A stretch of 64,000 nt of DNA from Streptomyces sp. NBC_01446 (GCF_026340095.1 NZ_JAPEPO010000001.1:1798001-1862000); one strand, 5' to 3'; numbered from the stretch's first letter, positions 34,548 through 44,436 are shown. Numbers and translations are program-made. Notes: generated by a model from the letters alone, not told the origin.

Positions 34548-35855
34548 TCAACTACCGTTTCTGGGCACGCCGTTCTGGTCCGCGAGGTCGGCGGGAGTGA
34601 GCGGATTCATAGCGGTCACGTCCCTGGGGGCCAGTGAGAAGCCCTGCCAGTGGACCGGCATCGGCTGCTGGTCCTCGTCCCGGGCGATGTGATGGAACCC
34701 GATGTTGACCCAGGTGATCGGGTGGGTGAGCGTCTGCCCGCCGACCCACTTGTCGACGCTGGCGCCGCCGCAGTGCCCGGCCGGGTTGTCGCTCGCGTAC
34801 TGCTCGCACTTCTTGTACTCGGTGAAGTACACGTCGTGCTTGGTGAACGAACGGCCCGGGAACTTGCTGGAGCGGCCGGGCACGAACTCGTAGGACCTGG
34901 GGTGGCCGTCCTTGTTCTTGCCCGCGGTGCTGACGACCCGCCACCAGCGCATGTCCTTCGCGTCACCGGCGAGTTCCTTGGTGACGGGGGTGCGGGTGGT
35001 CTTCGTGGTGGGGCTGCCGCTGCCGCGCGGCGCGGTGACCTTGGAGTCGTACTGCTCGACCTTGCTCTTGGCGGAGCCGTCGAGGCCGAAGTTGAGCCGC
35101 CAGAAGACGTTGTGGGCGTGGCTCTCGGCGTAGGCGCGGGCGCCCTTGCCGATCGGCCAGCCCTTGCCGTCCGCGCCGTTGTAGTCGTACGGGGAGATGC
35201 TGCCGGTCGCGCCGACGTTCGACGTGATCGTCCCGTCGGAGGAGAACCGCCACTCGGTGATGTACTCGTACCAGGACGCCTTGTTGACCGTGTAGACGAG
35301 GAGGTCCTTGCCCTGGGCGGTGTAGACTTTGCCGCTGCCGCCGGTGCTCGCGTCGTCGTTGAGCCGGTACGCGTGCCCACGCGCGCGCGTGGTGGTGCAC
35401 AGGCCCTGCACGTTGCCCCGGTCGGGCACCTTGACGGTCTTGATGGTGCCGCCGGGGCACTCGCCGGGCTTCAGGTTCTGCAGGGCGTACCCGAAGTCGG
35501 TGCCGGTGACGTCGTCGTACTCGTTCTCGCCGTCGTCGTAGGGCACGTGCACCTGCGCGAGGCGGGCGCTGGTGAGGACGGCGATCGGCTTGGGCTCGTC
35601 CTTGGGCTGATAGCTGACGTCGTCGAGGACGAGCCCGGACAGCGTGTTGTAGTGCCAGCACATGCGCCAGGTCGTGCCCCCGTCGAGGACCTGCTCGATC
35701 TTGTACGCGGTGCTGCAGGCCGGGGCCGCGTCGGTGGGCGCCTGCGGAGCGGCGGTGGCGGGGCCCGCGGCGCTGACGGCGGTGCCGAGCAGCGCGAGGG
35801 ACGTGAGGGCGACGGCGGCCCTGGCGCGGGCGCGCCGAAGTCTGTTGACGTGCAT
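34548..35855 (-). CDS. Secreted copper amine oxidase-like catalytic domain protein
   Basis: This 435-aa exported protein has a Sec signal (MHVNRLRRAR, hydrophobic 15-30, ATA site near 36). The rest matches only the catalytic D4 domain of copper amine oxidases: VHVPYDDG and GTDFGYALQNL with Asp120 at the catalytic-base position, a C-x-G loop, HAHNVFWRLNFGLDG with copper His246/His248, and GFHHIARDEDQQPMPVHWQGF with the third His. The Tyr expected to become TPQ is Y196 in KASWYEYITEW, where the usual Asn before it is Trp. The N2/N3 domains are absent here but appear in the upstream gene. ATG 35855 has AAGGAG nine bases upstream. Confidence 0.8.
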   Translation of the reverse strand: MHVNRLRRARARAAVALTSLALLGTAVSAAGPATAAPQAPTDAAPACSTAYKIEQVLDGGTTWRMCWHYNTLSGLVLDDVSYQPKDEPKPIAVLTSARLAQVHVPYDDGENEYDDVTGTDFGYALQNLKPGECPGGTIKTVKVPDRGNVQGLCTTTRARGHAYRLNDDASTGGSGKVYTAQGKDLLVYTVNKASWYEYITEWRFSSDGTITSNVGATGSISPYDYNGADGKGWPIGKGARAYAESHAHNVFWRLNFGLDGSAKSKVEQYDSKVTAPRGSGSPTTKTTRTPVTKELAGDAKDMRWWRVVSTAGKNKDGHPRSYEFVPGRSSKFPGRSFTKHDVYFTEYKKCEQYASDNPAGHCGGASVDKWVGGQTLTHPITWVNIGFHHIARDEDQQPMPVHWQGFSLAPRDVTAMNPLTPADLADQNGVPRNGS

Positions 35856-35900
35856 ACGGAATGACTCCTTCAAGCAGGAGGAGAGGCGGGCGTGAGGGAC

Positions 35901-36689
35901 TCAGCCGAGGCGGCCGACGGTGCGCGCGCTGAGGTCGACCACCAGGGCGCGGGTGTCGATCCACGGCCCGTTCCTGACCTTGGTGACGACGCGCAGGCAC
36001 CGGTGCTCGCCGCAGGCGGTGAGGCCGGACGGGACGTGGGCGACGGTCTCCTTGCGGAAGACCATGCCGCTCAGTTCGAGCTGGTCCGTGCCCGTGAGCT
36101 GCTTGCCGGTGGCGTCCTTGTAGTCCTTCTTCAGGCCGGCGCCGAGCGGGTCCGCGATGAGGAGCTGGGTGGCCTCACCCAACTCGCCGGGACTCGGCGG
36201 CGGCTGCACGCCGTGCGCCGTGTCGGTGTTCTCGACCTTTCCGCTGTCGAGGTTCACGGTCCTGGTCACGACCGTGTCGGCCTTGTAGTCGTAGTAGACG
36301 ACCTCGGCGCGCCGCTCCGCCGCCTGCGCGCCGCTCTGCGTGGGGTCCACCTCGCTGAGGTTCGTGGACAGGTGCTGCGGCCCCCGGTCGCCCTCGACGT
36401 CCCGCGCGCTCCTGCGCAGTCCGTTGCTCGCGACGGCGATCTGTTCGGCGCGCTTGATCTCGTCGTCGGTCAGCGGGTCCCTGCCGACGCCCTTGTCGCC
36501 CTCCTTCGGCGCGGCCTCCACCACGCCGTCCTTCGGGATCGCGTCCTGCTGGGCGGAGCCGGCCTTGGCCTGGTCACCCGCGCCCGTCTCCCCCGGCAGG
36601 GTCACGCCCAGCAGCACGGCGGTCGCCACGGCCGCGACGGCCGCTCCCGCCATCATTTTCCCCAGATGGCGTCTTGCGAGCTCTCGCAC
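35901..36689 (-). CDS. Exported protein resembling amine oxidase N-domains
   Basis: This 262-aa protein has an N-terminal membrane segment (RELARRHLGKMMAGAAVAAVATAVLL split over 2-27) followed by PLTDDEIKRAEQIAV, ERRAEVVYYDYKADTVV, NLDSGKVENTDTAHGVQPPPSP and a Cys pair in GLTACGEHRCLRVV. The order DPLTxDEI, R-A-E-V-V-x-Y-D, V-x-L-x-x-G-x-V, Q-P-P is that of the N2 domain of copper amine oxidases, which is fused to the catalytic domain in known enzymes. The gene ends 45 bases before the catalytic-domain gene and is probably in the same operon. GTG 36689 is preceded by GGGGGAAG. The homology is my reading and needs a profile search. Confidence 0.65.
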   Translation of the reverse strand: MRELARRHLGKMMAGAAVAAVATAVLLGVTLPGETGAGDQAKAGSAQQDAIPKDGVVEAAPKEGDKGVGRDPLTDDEIKRAEQIAVASNGLRRSARDVEGDRGPQHLSTNLSEVDPTQSGAQAAERRAEVVYYDYKADTVVTRTVNLDSGKVENTDTAHGVQPPPSPGELGEATQLLIADPLGAGLKKDYKDATGKQLTGTDQLELSGMVFRKETVAHVPSGLTACGEHRCLRVVTKVRNGPWIDTRALVVDLSARTVGRLG

Positions 36690-36849
36690 ATCTTCCCCCT
36701 GTTGTCCCCGCGGCCCCACCTGTGGGCGGACGGGTATGCGTGGTCCTCCTTTAAGAGGGGCCCAATTCCTAGGTGGTTCCGTCACTTTCGGGAAGACTCT
36801 GGCGGAAGTCGCCCGGGACATCCGGGCCGGGAGTGGAAGAGTCGTACCC

Positions 36850-38973
36850 ATGCAGGTCTGGCCTGGACAGGCGTATCCACTCGGTGCCACTTACGACGGC
36901 GCCGGCACCAACTTCGCGGTCTTCTCGGAGGCCGCACGGCGCATAGAGCTGTGTCTGCTGCACGACGACGGGTCGGAGACCGCGGTGGAACTGCGGGAGA
37001 CCGACGCCTTCGTGCGGCACGCGTATCTGCCCGGCATCATGCCGGGCCAGCGGTACGGCTTCCGCGCGCACGGCCCGTACGCCCCGGAGCGCGGGCAGCG
37101 GTGCAACTCGTCGAAGCTGCTCCTCGACCCGTACGCACGTGCGATCAGCGGCCGGATCGACTGGGGCGAGGCGGTGTACGGGTATCCCTTCGGGTCGCCC
37201 GACAAGCGCAACGACCTGGACTCTGCGCCGCACACGATGACGTCGGTCGTGGTCAACCCGTACTTCGACTGGGGCGACGACCGTCCGCCGCGCACCGAGT
37301 ACCACCGCACGGTGATCTACGAGGCCCATGTGAAGGGCCTCACGATGACGCACCCGGCGCTCCCGGAGGAGCTGCGCGGCACCTACGCGGCGCTCGCGCA
37401 CCCGGCGATCCTGGAGCACCTCACGGAGCTGGGCGTGACGGCGCTCGAACTGATGCCGGTCCATCAGTTCGTCAACGACCACCGGCTGGTGGAGATGGGC
37501 CTGAACAACTACTGGGGCTACAACACCATCGGCTTCTTCGCGCCCCACAACGCGTACGCGTCCTGGGGCGACCGCGGGCAGCAGGTCCTGGAGTTCAAGT
37601 CGGCGGTACGGGCACTGCACGAGGCCGGGATCGAGGTCATCCTCGACGTCGTCTACAACCACACGGCCGAGGGCAACCACCTGGGCCCGACGCTGTCCTT
37701 CAGGGGCCTGGACAACGCCTCGTACTACCGCCTCGCGGACGACCGCCGCTACTACATGGACACCACGGGCACCGGGAACTCGCTGCTCATGCGCTCGCCG
37801 CACGTCCTCCAGATGATCATGGACTCGCTGCGCTACTGGGTCACCGAGATGCACGTCGACGGGTTCCGCTTCGACCTGGCGGCCACGCTGGCGAGGCAGT
37901 TCCACGAGGTGGACCGGCTGTCGTCGTTCTTCGACCTCGTGCAGCAGGACCCGGTGGTCTCCCAGGTGAAGCTGATCGCCGAGCCGTGGGACGTCGGCGA
38001 GGGCGGCTACCAGGTGGGCAACTTCCCGCCGCTGTGGACAGAGTGGAACGGCAAGTACCGGGACACCGTCCGGGACCTGTGGCGGGGCGAGCCGCGCACC
38101 CTCGCCGAGTTCGCCGGACGGCTGACCGGCTCGTCCGACCTCTACCAGGACGACGGCCGACGTCCGCTCGCCTCCATCAACTTCGTCACGTGTCACGACG
38201 GTTTCACCCTGCGCGACCTGGTCTCGTACAACGAGAAGCACAACGAGGCGAACGGCGAGGGCAACCGCGACGGGGAGAGCCACAACCGGTCGTGGAACTG
38301 CGGTGCGGAGGGCGACAGCGACGACCCCGAGGTGCTCGGTCTGCGGAACCGTCAGATCCGCAACTTCATCGCGACGCTGATGCTCTCCCAGGGCGTGCCG
38401 ATGCTCAGCCACGGGGACGAGCTGGGACGCACGCAGAACGGCAACAACAACGCCTACTGCCTGGACAGCAAACTGGCCTGGGTCCGCTGGCCCGAGACCG
38501 CCGAGAACACGGAGCAGGACGCCCTGCTGGCCTTCACGCGCGCGATGGCGCGGCTCCGGCGTGACCACCCGGTGTTCCGCAGGCGCCGCTTCTTCCACGG
38601 GCGGCCGGTCGAGGGCACCCACGACGAGCTGAGCGACATCGCCTGGTTCACTCCGGAGGGCGAGGAGATGACGCGGGACGACTGGGGCGCGGCGCAGGCG
38701 CGGGCCCTGTCGGTGTTCCTCAACGGGCACGCGATCTCGGAGCCGGGCCCCCGGGGCGAGCGCATCTCGGACGACTCGTTCCTGCTGCTGTTCAACGCGT
38801 CGCCCGACGCGTTGGAGTTCCTCGTGCCGGTCAACCACGGCCGGCAGTGGGAGGTCGTGGTGGACACGGCGCTGCCCGAAGGCGTGCCCCTGGGGACCGG
38901 CGCGAAGGTACAGGCCGGTGACCGCCTCACACTCATCGACAGGAGCCTGACGGTGTTGCAGCGACCGGCGTGA
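36850..38973 (+). CDS. glgX: Glycogen debranching enzyme GlgX/TreX
   Basis: This 707-aa GH13 isoamylase-type debranching enzyme has a CBM48 N-domain (PLGATYDGAGTNFAVFSEAA). The (beta/alpha)8 barrel has VILDVVYNHTAEG, nucleophile Asp in VDGFRFDLAATL, acid Glu in KLIAEPWDVG, FVTCHDGFTLRDLVSY, and the GlgX-typical NGNNNAYCLD and LSHGDELGRTQ. It cleaves alpha-1,6 branches of glycogen, supplying linear maltodextrin to TreY (40283) and TreZ (47572). The ATG at 36850 has GGAAGAG about nine bases upstream. Its 3' end overlaps the convergent MFS gene by 41 bases. Confidence 0.96.
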   Translation: MQVWPGQAYPLGATYDGAGTNFAVFSEAARRIELCLLHDDGSETAVELRETDAFVRHAYLPGIMPGQRYGFRAHGPYAPERGQRCNSSKLLLDPYARAISGRIDWGEAVYGYPFGSPDKRNDLDSAPHTMTSVVVNPYFDWGDDRPPRTEYHRTVIYEAHVKGLTMTHPALPEELRGTYAALAHPAILEHLTELGVTALELMPVHQFVNDHRLVEMGLNNYWGYNTIGFFAPHNAYASWGDRGQQVLEFKSAVRALHEAGIEVILDVVYNHTAEGNHLGPTLSFRGLDNASYYRLADDRRYYMDTTGTGNSLLMRSPHVLQMIMDSLRYWVTEMHVDGFRFDLAATLARQFHEVDRLSSFFDLVQQDPVVSQVKLIAEPWDVGEGGYQVGNFPPLWTEWNGKYRDTVRDLWRGEPRTLAEFAGRLTGSSDLYQDDGRRPLASINFVTCHDGFTLRDLVSYNEKHNEANGEGNRDGESHNRSWNCGAEGDSDDPEVLGLRNRQIRNFIATLMLSQGVPMLSHGDELGRTQNGNNNAYCLDSKLAWVRWPETAENTEQDALLAFTRAMARLRRDHPVFRRRRFFHGRPVEGTHDELSDIAWFTPEGEEMTRDDWGAAQARALSVFLNGHAISEPGPRGERISDDSFLLLFNASPDALEFLVPVNHGRQWEVVVDTALPEGVPLGTGAKVQAGDRLTLIDRSLTVLQRPA

Positions 38974-40201
38974 CCCCTGGTGCCGCCGGGGCCTTGACGA
39001 GGAGTGCGACGCCGAACGCGAGGGCCGCGGCCACGCTGCCGACGGTGAACGCCGCGGCGGGGCCGTGGGACTCGGCGAGGCGTCCCGCCACGGCGAGCGT
39101 GACCGCCTGCCCGCCGACGAAGGCGCTCGCGGCGAACGTCATGCCCTCGGCGAGACGTTCGCCCGGCACGGCGCGTTCGGTGAGTCCGAAGCCGGTGATC
39201 AGGTTCGGGGCGAAGACGGCGCCGAACACGGTCACCGCCACATAGAGGCCCGGCATGCTCTGCGTGCCGATCAGCAGGAGGGACAGGAGCGCGGCGGCGG
39301 CCGTGGCGACCCGCCAGCGCAGCGCGAGCCCGAAGCGCTCCGGCACGGCGGCCATGGACAGGCCGACGGCGGCGCTCATGACGCCCATGGCGGCGTAGAC
39401 GAGGCCCGCCTGGTCCTCCTGGCCGAGCTTTTGGGTGAGCGCCGTGATCCCGGCCCCGCAGCCGCCCAGGAGGACGCCGAGGAGGACGAGGCCGAGGCGC
39501 ACGAGCCGGACCTCGCGCGGCATACGGGGGCGCCGGGCCCGCGGTTCCTTGGGGGCGCGCGCCGTCGCGGGCCGGACCGCCGTCGCCGTCGCCGTCGGGT
39601 GCAGCGCGAACGCCGTGCCGCAGCCGGCGACCAGGAGAGCGGCGGCCCCGAACGCGTAGGCGGGGTGGCCGACGAAGGCCGCGACGCCGATCAGCGCGGG
39701 CCCGAGGACGAACGACAGCTCGTCCATCGTGCTCTCCAGTGACAGCACCGTGTTCACGACGCGCTCGTCCGCACCCCCGCGGCGGACGAGTGCGACGCCC
39801 CGGGCCCTGGCCAGCGGGCCGATCCCCGGCACCGTGGCCCCGGCGAGCACGCCGAGTGCCACCAGGAGCGGCGTGGGGAGTCCCGCGAGGGCGCCGAGCG
39901 TGTAGCAGGCGATCGCGAGGGCGTTCAGCAGCGAGCAGCACAGGACGACGCTCCCCTGCCCGCGCCGGTCTGCGAGCCGGCCGACGACAGGCCCCATGGC
40001 CACCTGTCCGAGCGCGAGCGCGCAGGCCACGGTCCCTCCGGTCGCGAGGGAACCGCTCGTCCTGGTGATCAGCAGGACGCTGCCGAACTGGATCACCGCC
40101 ACGGGCAGCCGCCCGAAGAACGAGATCACCGGGAGCAGTGCCCCGGTCGCCCCGAGCACCTCGCGGTATGTCGCCGACGTTCCCCCCGCTGCCTGTGCCA
40201 T
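38933..40201 (-). CDS. MFS transporter
   Basis: This 422-aa protein has about twelve hydrophobic helices and the MFS loop-2/3 signature GPVVGRLADRRGQGSVV after helix 2. The central loop is basic and Pro-rich (APKEPRARRPRMPREV). It resembles small-molecule or drug efflux members, but the substrate cannot be read. It diverges from treY, with an imperfect palindrome (40226-40251) between them, and its end overlaps glgX. No strong ribosome binding site precedes ATG 40201. Confidence 0.88.
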   Translation of the reverse strand: MAQAAGGTSATYREVLGATGALLPVISFFGRLPVAVIQFGSVLLITRTSGSLATGGTVACALALGQVAMGPVVGRLADRRGQGSVVLCCSLLNALAIACYTLGALAGLPTPLLVALGVLAGATVPGIGPLARARGVALVRRGGADERVVNTVLSLESTMDELSFVLGPALIGVAAFVGHPAYAFGAAALLVAGCGTAFALHPTATATAVRPATARAPKEPRARRPRMPREVRLVRLGLVLLGVLLGGCGAGITALTQKLGQEDQAGLVYAAMGVMSAAVGLSMAAVPERFGLALRWRVATAAAALLSLLLIGTQSMPGLYVAVTVFGAVFAPNLITGFGLTERAVPGERLAEGMTFAASAFVGGQAVTLAVAGRLAESHGPAAAFTVGSVAAALAFGVALLVKAPAAPGVTPVAATPSGSCR

Positions 40202-40225
40202 CGTTCGAAGCTATCGACGGCGCCG

Positions 40226-40251
40226 GTGACATCTGCATGCGGCGATGACAC
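40226..40251. promoter_or_regulatory. Imperfect palindrome between MFS gene and treY
   Basis: GTGACATC (40226-40233) and GATGACAC (40244-40251) form GTG-N-CATC-N10-GATG-N-CAC in the 81-base divergent gap. This is operator-like, and the cognate regulator is unknown. Confidence 0.4.
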
Positions 40252-40282
40252 GAAAGACGCCGGGGCGGGTACGTAGGTTCGC

Positions 40283-42715
40283 ATGACGCGCATGACACCG
40301 GACCATCAGGAGGGCGAGGTCCCCGCCCCGCCCACGGCCACGTACCGGATACAGCTCCAGCCGGCGTTCCCGTTCGCCGCGGCCGCCGGAGCCGTCCCGT
40401 ATCTGGCCTCGCTGGGTGTCTCGCACCTGCATCTGTCGCCGGTCCTGGAGGCCGTACCCGGTTCCACGCACGGGTACGACGTCGTGGACCACGCGCGCGT
40501 GCGGGACGAGCTGGGCGGTGAGGCCGGGCTGCGGGCGCTCGCGCGGACGGCGCGGGAGCTCGGGCTCGGCCTGATCGCCGACATCGTGCCCAACCACATG
40601 GCGTCGGCGGCCGGGCTCAACCGGCCCCTCCAGGAGGTCCTGCGGGACGGGCCGCACTCCCCTTACGCGCACTGGTTCGACATCGACTGGGAGGCGCAGG
40701 GCGGGCGGGTCCTGCTGCCCGTGCTCGGCCACCGGCTGAGCCACGAGCTGGACCACCTGGAGGTGGACGGGCGTGTGCTGCGCTACTACGAGCACGCGTT
40801 CCCGCTGCGCGAGGGCACGGAGACGCTGCCCCTTCCCGAGCTGCTCGACGCCCAGTGGTACCGGCTCGGCTGGTGGCGCCTGGCCCGCACCGAGCTCAAC
40901 TACCGGCGTTTCTTCACCATTTCGGACCTGATCGGGGTCCGCGTGGAGAACCGGCAGGTGTTCGACGCCACCCACGGGAAGATCGTCCAGTTGCTGCGCG
41001 AGGGCGTACTCGACGGGCTGCGCGTCGACCACCCCGACGGCCTCGCGGACCCCGGCGCGTATCTGAAGGACCTCGCCGACGCGGCCGCCGGGCGCTGGAC
41101 CGTCGTCGAGAAGATCCTCGGCGAGGACGAACAGCTGCCCGCCGCCTGGCCGGTGGCCGGTACGACGGGGTACGACGCGCTGCGCCGGATCGACGGCCTG
41201 TTCACCGATCCGTCGGGCGCGGACGAACTGCTCGGCCTGTTCCGCCGCTTCACGGCGGCCCCCGCCGACCTGGGCGGCGACTGGGACGCCACGGCGCGGC
41301 GCGCCGCGTACGAGGTCGTCACGCACGAGCTGGCGGCCGAGGTGGACCGCCTCACGCGCGAGGCGGGGCGGCTGTGCGCCGCCGACGCCGCCCTGCGCGA
41401 CCACGCCCCGTGGGCGCTGCGCGCCGCCGTACGCGAACTCCTGGTGCGCCTGGACGTGTACCGGCCGTACGTGACCGGGGGCGCGGACCCCGAGACCGTG
41501 CTCACGCCCAGTGACGCCGCGGACGCCAAGGGGGTGTTCACCGTCGCCGAGGAGGCCGAGGCAGTGGACACCGTGCGGGACCTGGCGCTCGGGAAGCGCG
41601 GGTCGGGGTCCGAACACGAGGCGTTCCGGGCGCGGTTCGCGCAGACGGCGTCCGCGCTGCGCGCCAAGGCGGTCGAGGACACGGCATTCTACCGGCACGC
41701 GCCCCTCCTGTCGGCGACGGAGGTCGGCGGGACGCCGCAGAGCCCGGCGGTGGACCCGGAGTCGTTCCACGCGTACTGCGCACGCGTGCAGCACGACCGG
41801 CCGTACACGGGAACCGTCCTCTCGACGCACGACACCAAACGCAGCGCCGATGTGCGGGCGGGGTTCTCCGTGCTCACGCAGTGTCCCGGGCGCTGGGCCG
41901 ATCTGCTCGCGGACGTCACCGCGCGGACCGCGCGCGAGGGCGGTGCGAGCGCGCCCGATCCCCAACTGGCCTGGGCGGCCTGGCAGACGGCGGTCGGGTT
42001 CGGCGACCAGGACGGCGAGCGGCTCCAGGGCGCGATGCTCAAGCACGTGCGCGAGGCGGGGCTGCACACGAGCTGGACCGAGCCGGACGCGGACTACGAG
42101 AAGGCGGTGCGCGACTTCGTGGCCGCGGGCCCGTGCGGGCCGCCCAGGGAGGCCGTCGCCGCGTTCGCGGACTCGTTGCGGCCCCATGTCCGGGCGAACG
42201 TCCTGGGGGCCGCTCTCGCCCATCTGACGATGCCGGGGGTGCCGGACGTCTACCAGGGCACGGAGCGCGAGTACCGGGCGCTGGTGGACCCGGACAACCG
42301 TGCGCCGGCCCGCTTCGACTCTGATCTGCTGGAGCGGCTCGACTCCGATGAGGGGTCCGTCCCCGGCGATCTGTCCGACGAGAAACTGGCGCTCACCGTC
42401 GCCGCGCTGCGACTGCGCCGGGCACATCCGGAGTGGTTCGGTGGCGGATCGACGTACGAACCGGTCGCCGCGCGGGGGGCGGGCGCCGCTCACTGCGTGG
42501 CGTTCGCCCGCTCCGGGGAGGTCGTCGCCGCCGCGACCCGACTGTCGCTGCGCCTCACGGAGGCGGGCGGCTGGCGCGACACCGAGCTGTCGCTCCCTGA
42601 GGGCCAGTGGGTCGACCTGCTCGCCCCGGGGAACGAGTTCACCGGCCACGCGCGCGTGGAGAAGCTGTTCGACCGGCATCCCGTGGCGCTCCTCGTACGC
42701 GCGACCGTCAGCTGA
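40283..42715 (+). CDS. treY: Malto-oligosyltrehalose synthase TreY
   Basis: This 810-aa GH13 enzyme isomerises the reducing-end alpha-1,4 bond of maltodextrin to alpha,alpha-1,1 trehalose. It starts TATYRIQLQPAFPF and has SHLHLSPVLEAVPGSTHGYDV, ADIVPNHMA, the nucleophile in DGLRVDHPDGLADP, Glu in VVEKILGEDEQLP and STHDTKRSADVRAG. The inserted helical subdomains make it longer than amylases, as usual for TreY. Two ATGs (40283, 40292) are possible. The end overlaps the convergent P450 gene by eight bases. TreZ lies 4.9 kb downstream. Confidence 0.96.
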   Translation: MTRMTPDHQEGEVPAPPTATYRIQLQPAFPFAAAAGAVPYLASLGVSHLHLSPVLEAVPGSTHGYDVVDHARVRDELGGEAGLRALARTARELGLGLIADIVPNHMASAAGLNRPLQEVLRDGPHSPYAHWFDIDWEAQGGRVLLPVLGHRLSHELDHLEVDGRVLRYYEHAFPLREGTETLPLPELLDAQWYRLGWWRLARTELNYRRFFTISDLIGVRVENRQVFDATHGKIVQLLREGVLDGLRVDHPDGLADPGAYLKDLADAAAGRWTVVEKILGEDEQLPAAWPVAGTTGYDALRRIDGLFTDPSGADELLGLFRRFTAAPADLGGDWDATARRAAYEVVTHELAAEVDRLTREAGRLCAADAALRDHAPWALRAAVRELLVRLDVYRPYVTGGADPETVLTPSDAADAKGVFTVAEEAEAVDTVRDLALGKRGSGSEHEAFRARFAQTASALRAKAVEDTAFYRHAPLLSATEVGGTPQSPAVDPESFHAYCARVQHDRPYTGTVLSTHDTKRSADVRAGFSVLTQCPGRWADLLADVTARTAREGGASAPDPQLAWAAWQTAVGFGDQDGERLQGAMLKHVREAGLHTSWTEPDADYEKAVRDFVAAGPCGPPREAVAAFADSLRPHVRANVLGAALAHLTMPGVPDVYQGTEREYRALVDPDNRAPARFDSDLLERLDSDEGSVPGDLSDEKLALTVAALRLRRAHPEWFGGGSTYEPVAARGAGAAHCVAFARSGEVVAAATRLSLRLTEAGGWRDTELSLPEGQWVDLLAPGNEFTGHARVEKLFDRHPVALLVRATVS

Positions 42716-43961
42716 GGAGTACCGGGAGGGTCTTCGGGCCGCGCGTGATGAGGCCGGCGGAGGCGGGCCGGCCGCCGGGGGTCCAGCGCAGGTGCGGGAG
42801 GGCCTCCAGGAGGGCGCGCAGCGCGCACTCGGCGGTGAGGCGGGCCAGCTGCACGCCGAGGCAGCGGTGACGGCCCGCGCCGAAGGCCAGCTGTCCGGGC
42901 GCCGGGCGCAGGATGTCGTAGCGGTCGGGGACGGCGAAGCGCGTCGGGTCGCGGCCCGCGGCGCCCACGAGACAGGCCACGTCGGCGCCCGCGGGTATCG
43001 TCCCGGCGCCGGTGACGACGGGCACGAGGGCGCGCCGCAGCACGATGTGCACGGCGGGGTCGCGGCGCAGGGACTCCACCCAGGCCGCCGGTATCAGCAC
43101 GGGACGCTCCCGTACGAGCCTCAACTGAGCCGGGTGGTCGAGCAGGTTGGCGAGGAACGAGGCGAGCGCGAGATGCGTGGCCTCGCCTCCGGCGCCGAGC
43201 AGCGTCCCGGCGAGGCCGACGACGGTCTCGTCGGGGAGACGGCTGCCGTCCGCCCGTGCGGTGCTGAGGACGGACAGCAGGTCGTCGCCGGGACGCGCGC
43301 GGCGGCGTGCGACATGGGGGCGCAGAAAGGCGTCCAGGTCCCCGTGGCCGTCGCCGAGGTGCGTGAGGCCCTCACGGCACCAGTCGCGCACGCGCGCGGT
43401 GTCCTCGTGGGGCAGCCCGAGCGCGGTCACCGCCGCCACGGCCGGCAGCCACTGGCAGAACTCCGCGACGAGATCGGCCTCCTGACGCTCCGACAGGCGA
43501 TGGGCGAGCACGTACGCGGCGCGTTCCACCCCGGCCCGCAGAGCGGCAAGGGCCCGGCCGCGCAGCGCCGGCTGGAGCAGCGCGCGGTGCACGGCGTGCG
43601 TGCGGTCCTCCAGGTGCGCCAGGGCCCGTCCCGGCGGCGGGGCGACGAGCCGCGGATCGGTGAGCGCGGCGCGCACGTCTCGGTAGCGGCTGACGAGCCA
43701 CGCCCCGAAGGCCTCGTCGTGCACGAGCGGGTACGACGTCCTGAGCGTCCGGTACAGGGGGTAGGGGTCGCGGTCGGTCCCCGGTGCGCGGAGGCTGGGC
43801 GGGGGCGGGTCGTCGGGATCGCTGTGGCCGGGTGCGGGGCGGAGCCCACCGGCGCCGGGCGCCTCCGCGACGCCGGACGGCACGAAGGGGCACGTGGCGG
43901 GGCCTTCCGCCGAAGGGCCGGGGATCCCGGCCGGGTCCTGGGCTCCCGGAACTGCGCGCAT
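42708..43961 (-). CDS. Cytochrome P450
   Basis: This 417-aa class I bacterial P450 has the I-helix LLGAGGEATHLAL (GGxxT), K-helix ESLRRDPAV with E-x-x-R, and heme-binding FGAGRHRCLGVQLARL with the Cys ligand. It would hydroxylate a small molecule using an unlinked ferredoxin. The first 55 residues are Pro/Gly-rich and poorly conserved. I chose ATG 43961; the frame continues upstream without coding signs. No ferredoxin gene is adjacent, and the neighbours give no pathway. Confidence 0.9.
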   Translation of the reverse strand: MRAVPGAQDPAGIPGPSAEGPATCPFVPSGVAEAPGAGGLRPAPGHSDPDDPPPPSLRAPGTDRDPYPLYRTLRTSYPLVHDEAFGAWLVSRYRDVRAALTDPRLVAPPPGRALAHLEDRTHAVHRALLQPALRGRALAALRAGVERAAYVLAHRLSERQEADLVAEFCQWLPAVAAVTALGLPHEDTARVRDWCREGLTHLGDGHGDLDAFLRPHVARRRARPGDDLLSVLSTARADGSRLPDETVVGLAGTLLGAGGEATHLALASFLANLLDHPAQLRLVRERPVLIPAAWVESLRRDPAVHIVLRRALVPVVTGAGTIPAGADVACLVGAAGRDPTRFAVPDRYDILRPAPGQLAFGAGRHRCLGVQLARLTAECALRALLEALPHLRWTPGGRPASAGLITRGPKTLPVLLS

Positions 43962-44436
43962 CGCCGAGCCCCCAGCCTTGTGCCGGTGCGCGCCGGGAGA
44001 CGCGCGAGTCTTCTCAGCGGACCACCGCGGGCTCCCCTGCGCAGTCCCCGTACGACCGTACGGGTGAGGCGGACGCCTGGGCGTCCGGCCCATGACCTGC
44101 ACGGCAGCTCCACGAAGTCCGCCGCGGCGCCCGTCGGAGGGACCCTGGAGAACACTTCAGGGCGCGCTTCCCCGGTGGTTCCGCCGAGAGGACCACACAG
44201 TCCTCGCCGACCGCTCCGGCCGCCCTCGGCACCGGCCGCCGTTCGACCGGCGCGAAGGGCATGACCTGGCCCGTCACCTCCACGCCCACCCCACGCTCTC
44301 CGAGGCCGTCGGCGAGATTCCTCGGTCCGGCGGGGCCACGGGCCGCACCAGCAGTACGGCGCCGGAGGCGGCCTTCTTGACAGGTGCCGCGGGGCGTGGG
44401 GTACTGCGGGATGCGACGCGTGGAGCACCAACGGGG
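43962..44436. other. 475-base divergent gap (P450 versus M14-like peptidase)
   Basis: Open frames here lack starts with ribosome binding sites and any recognisable motif. A consensus -35 TTGACA occurs at 44377-44382, with a weak GGTACT 17 bases later (44400-44405), which would serve the peptidase gene. Confidence 0.4.

Noticed and set aside
36690..36849. ECF sigma promoter (GGAAC type) for the amine oxidase operon
   Set aside because: A GGAAC occurs on the minus strand, but no matching -10 (GTC/CGTC) lies at the right distance.
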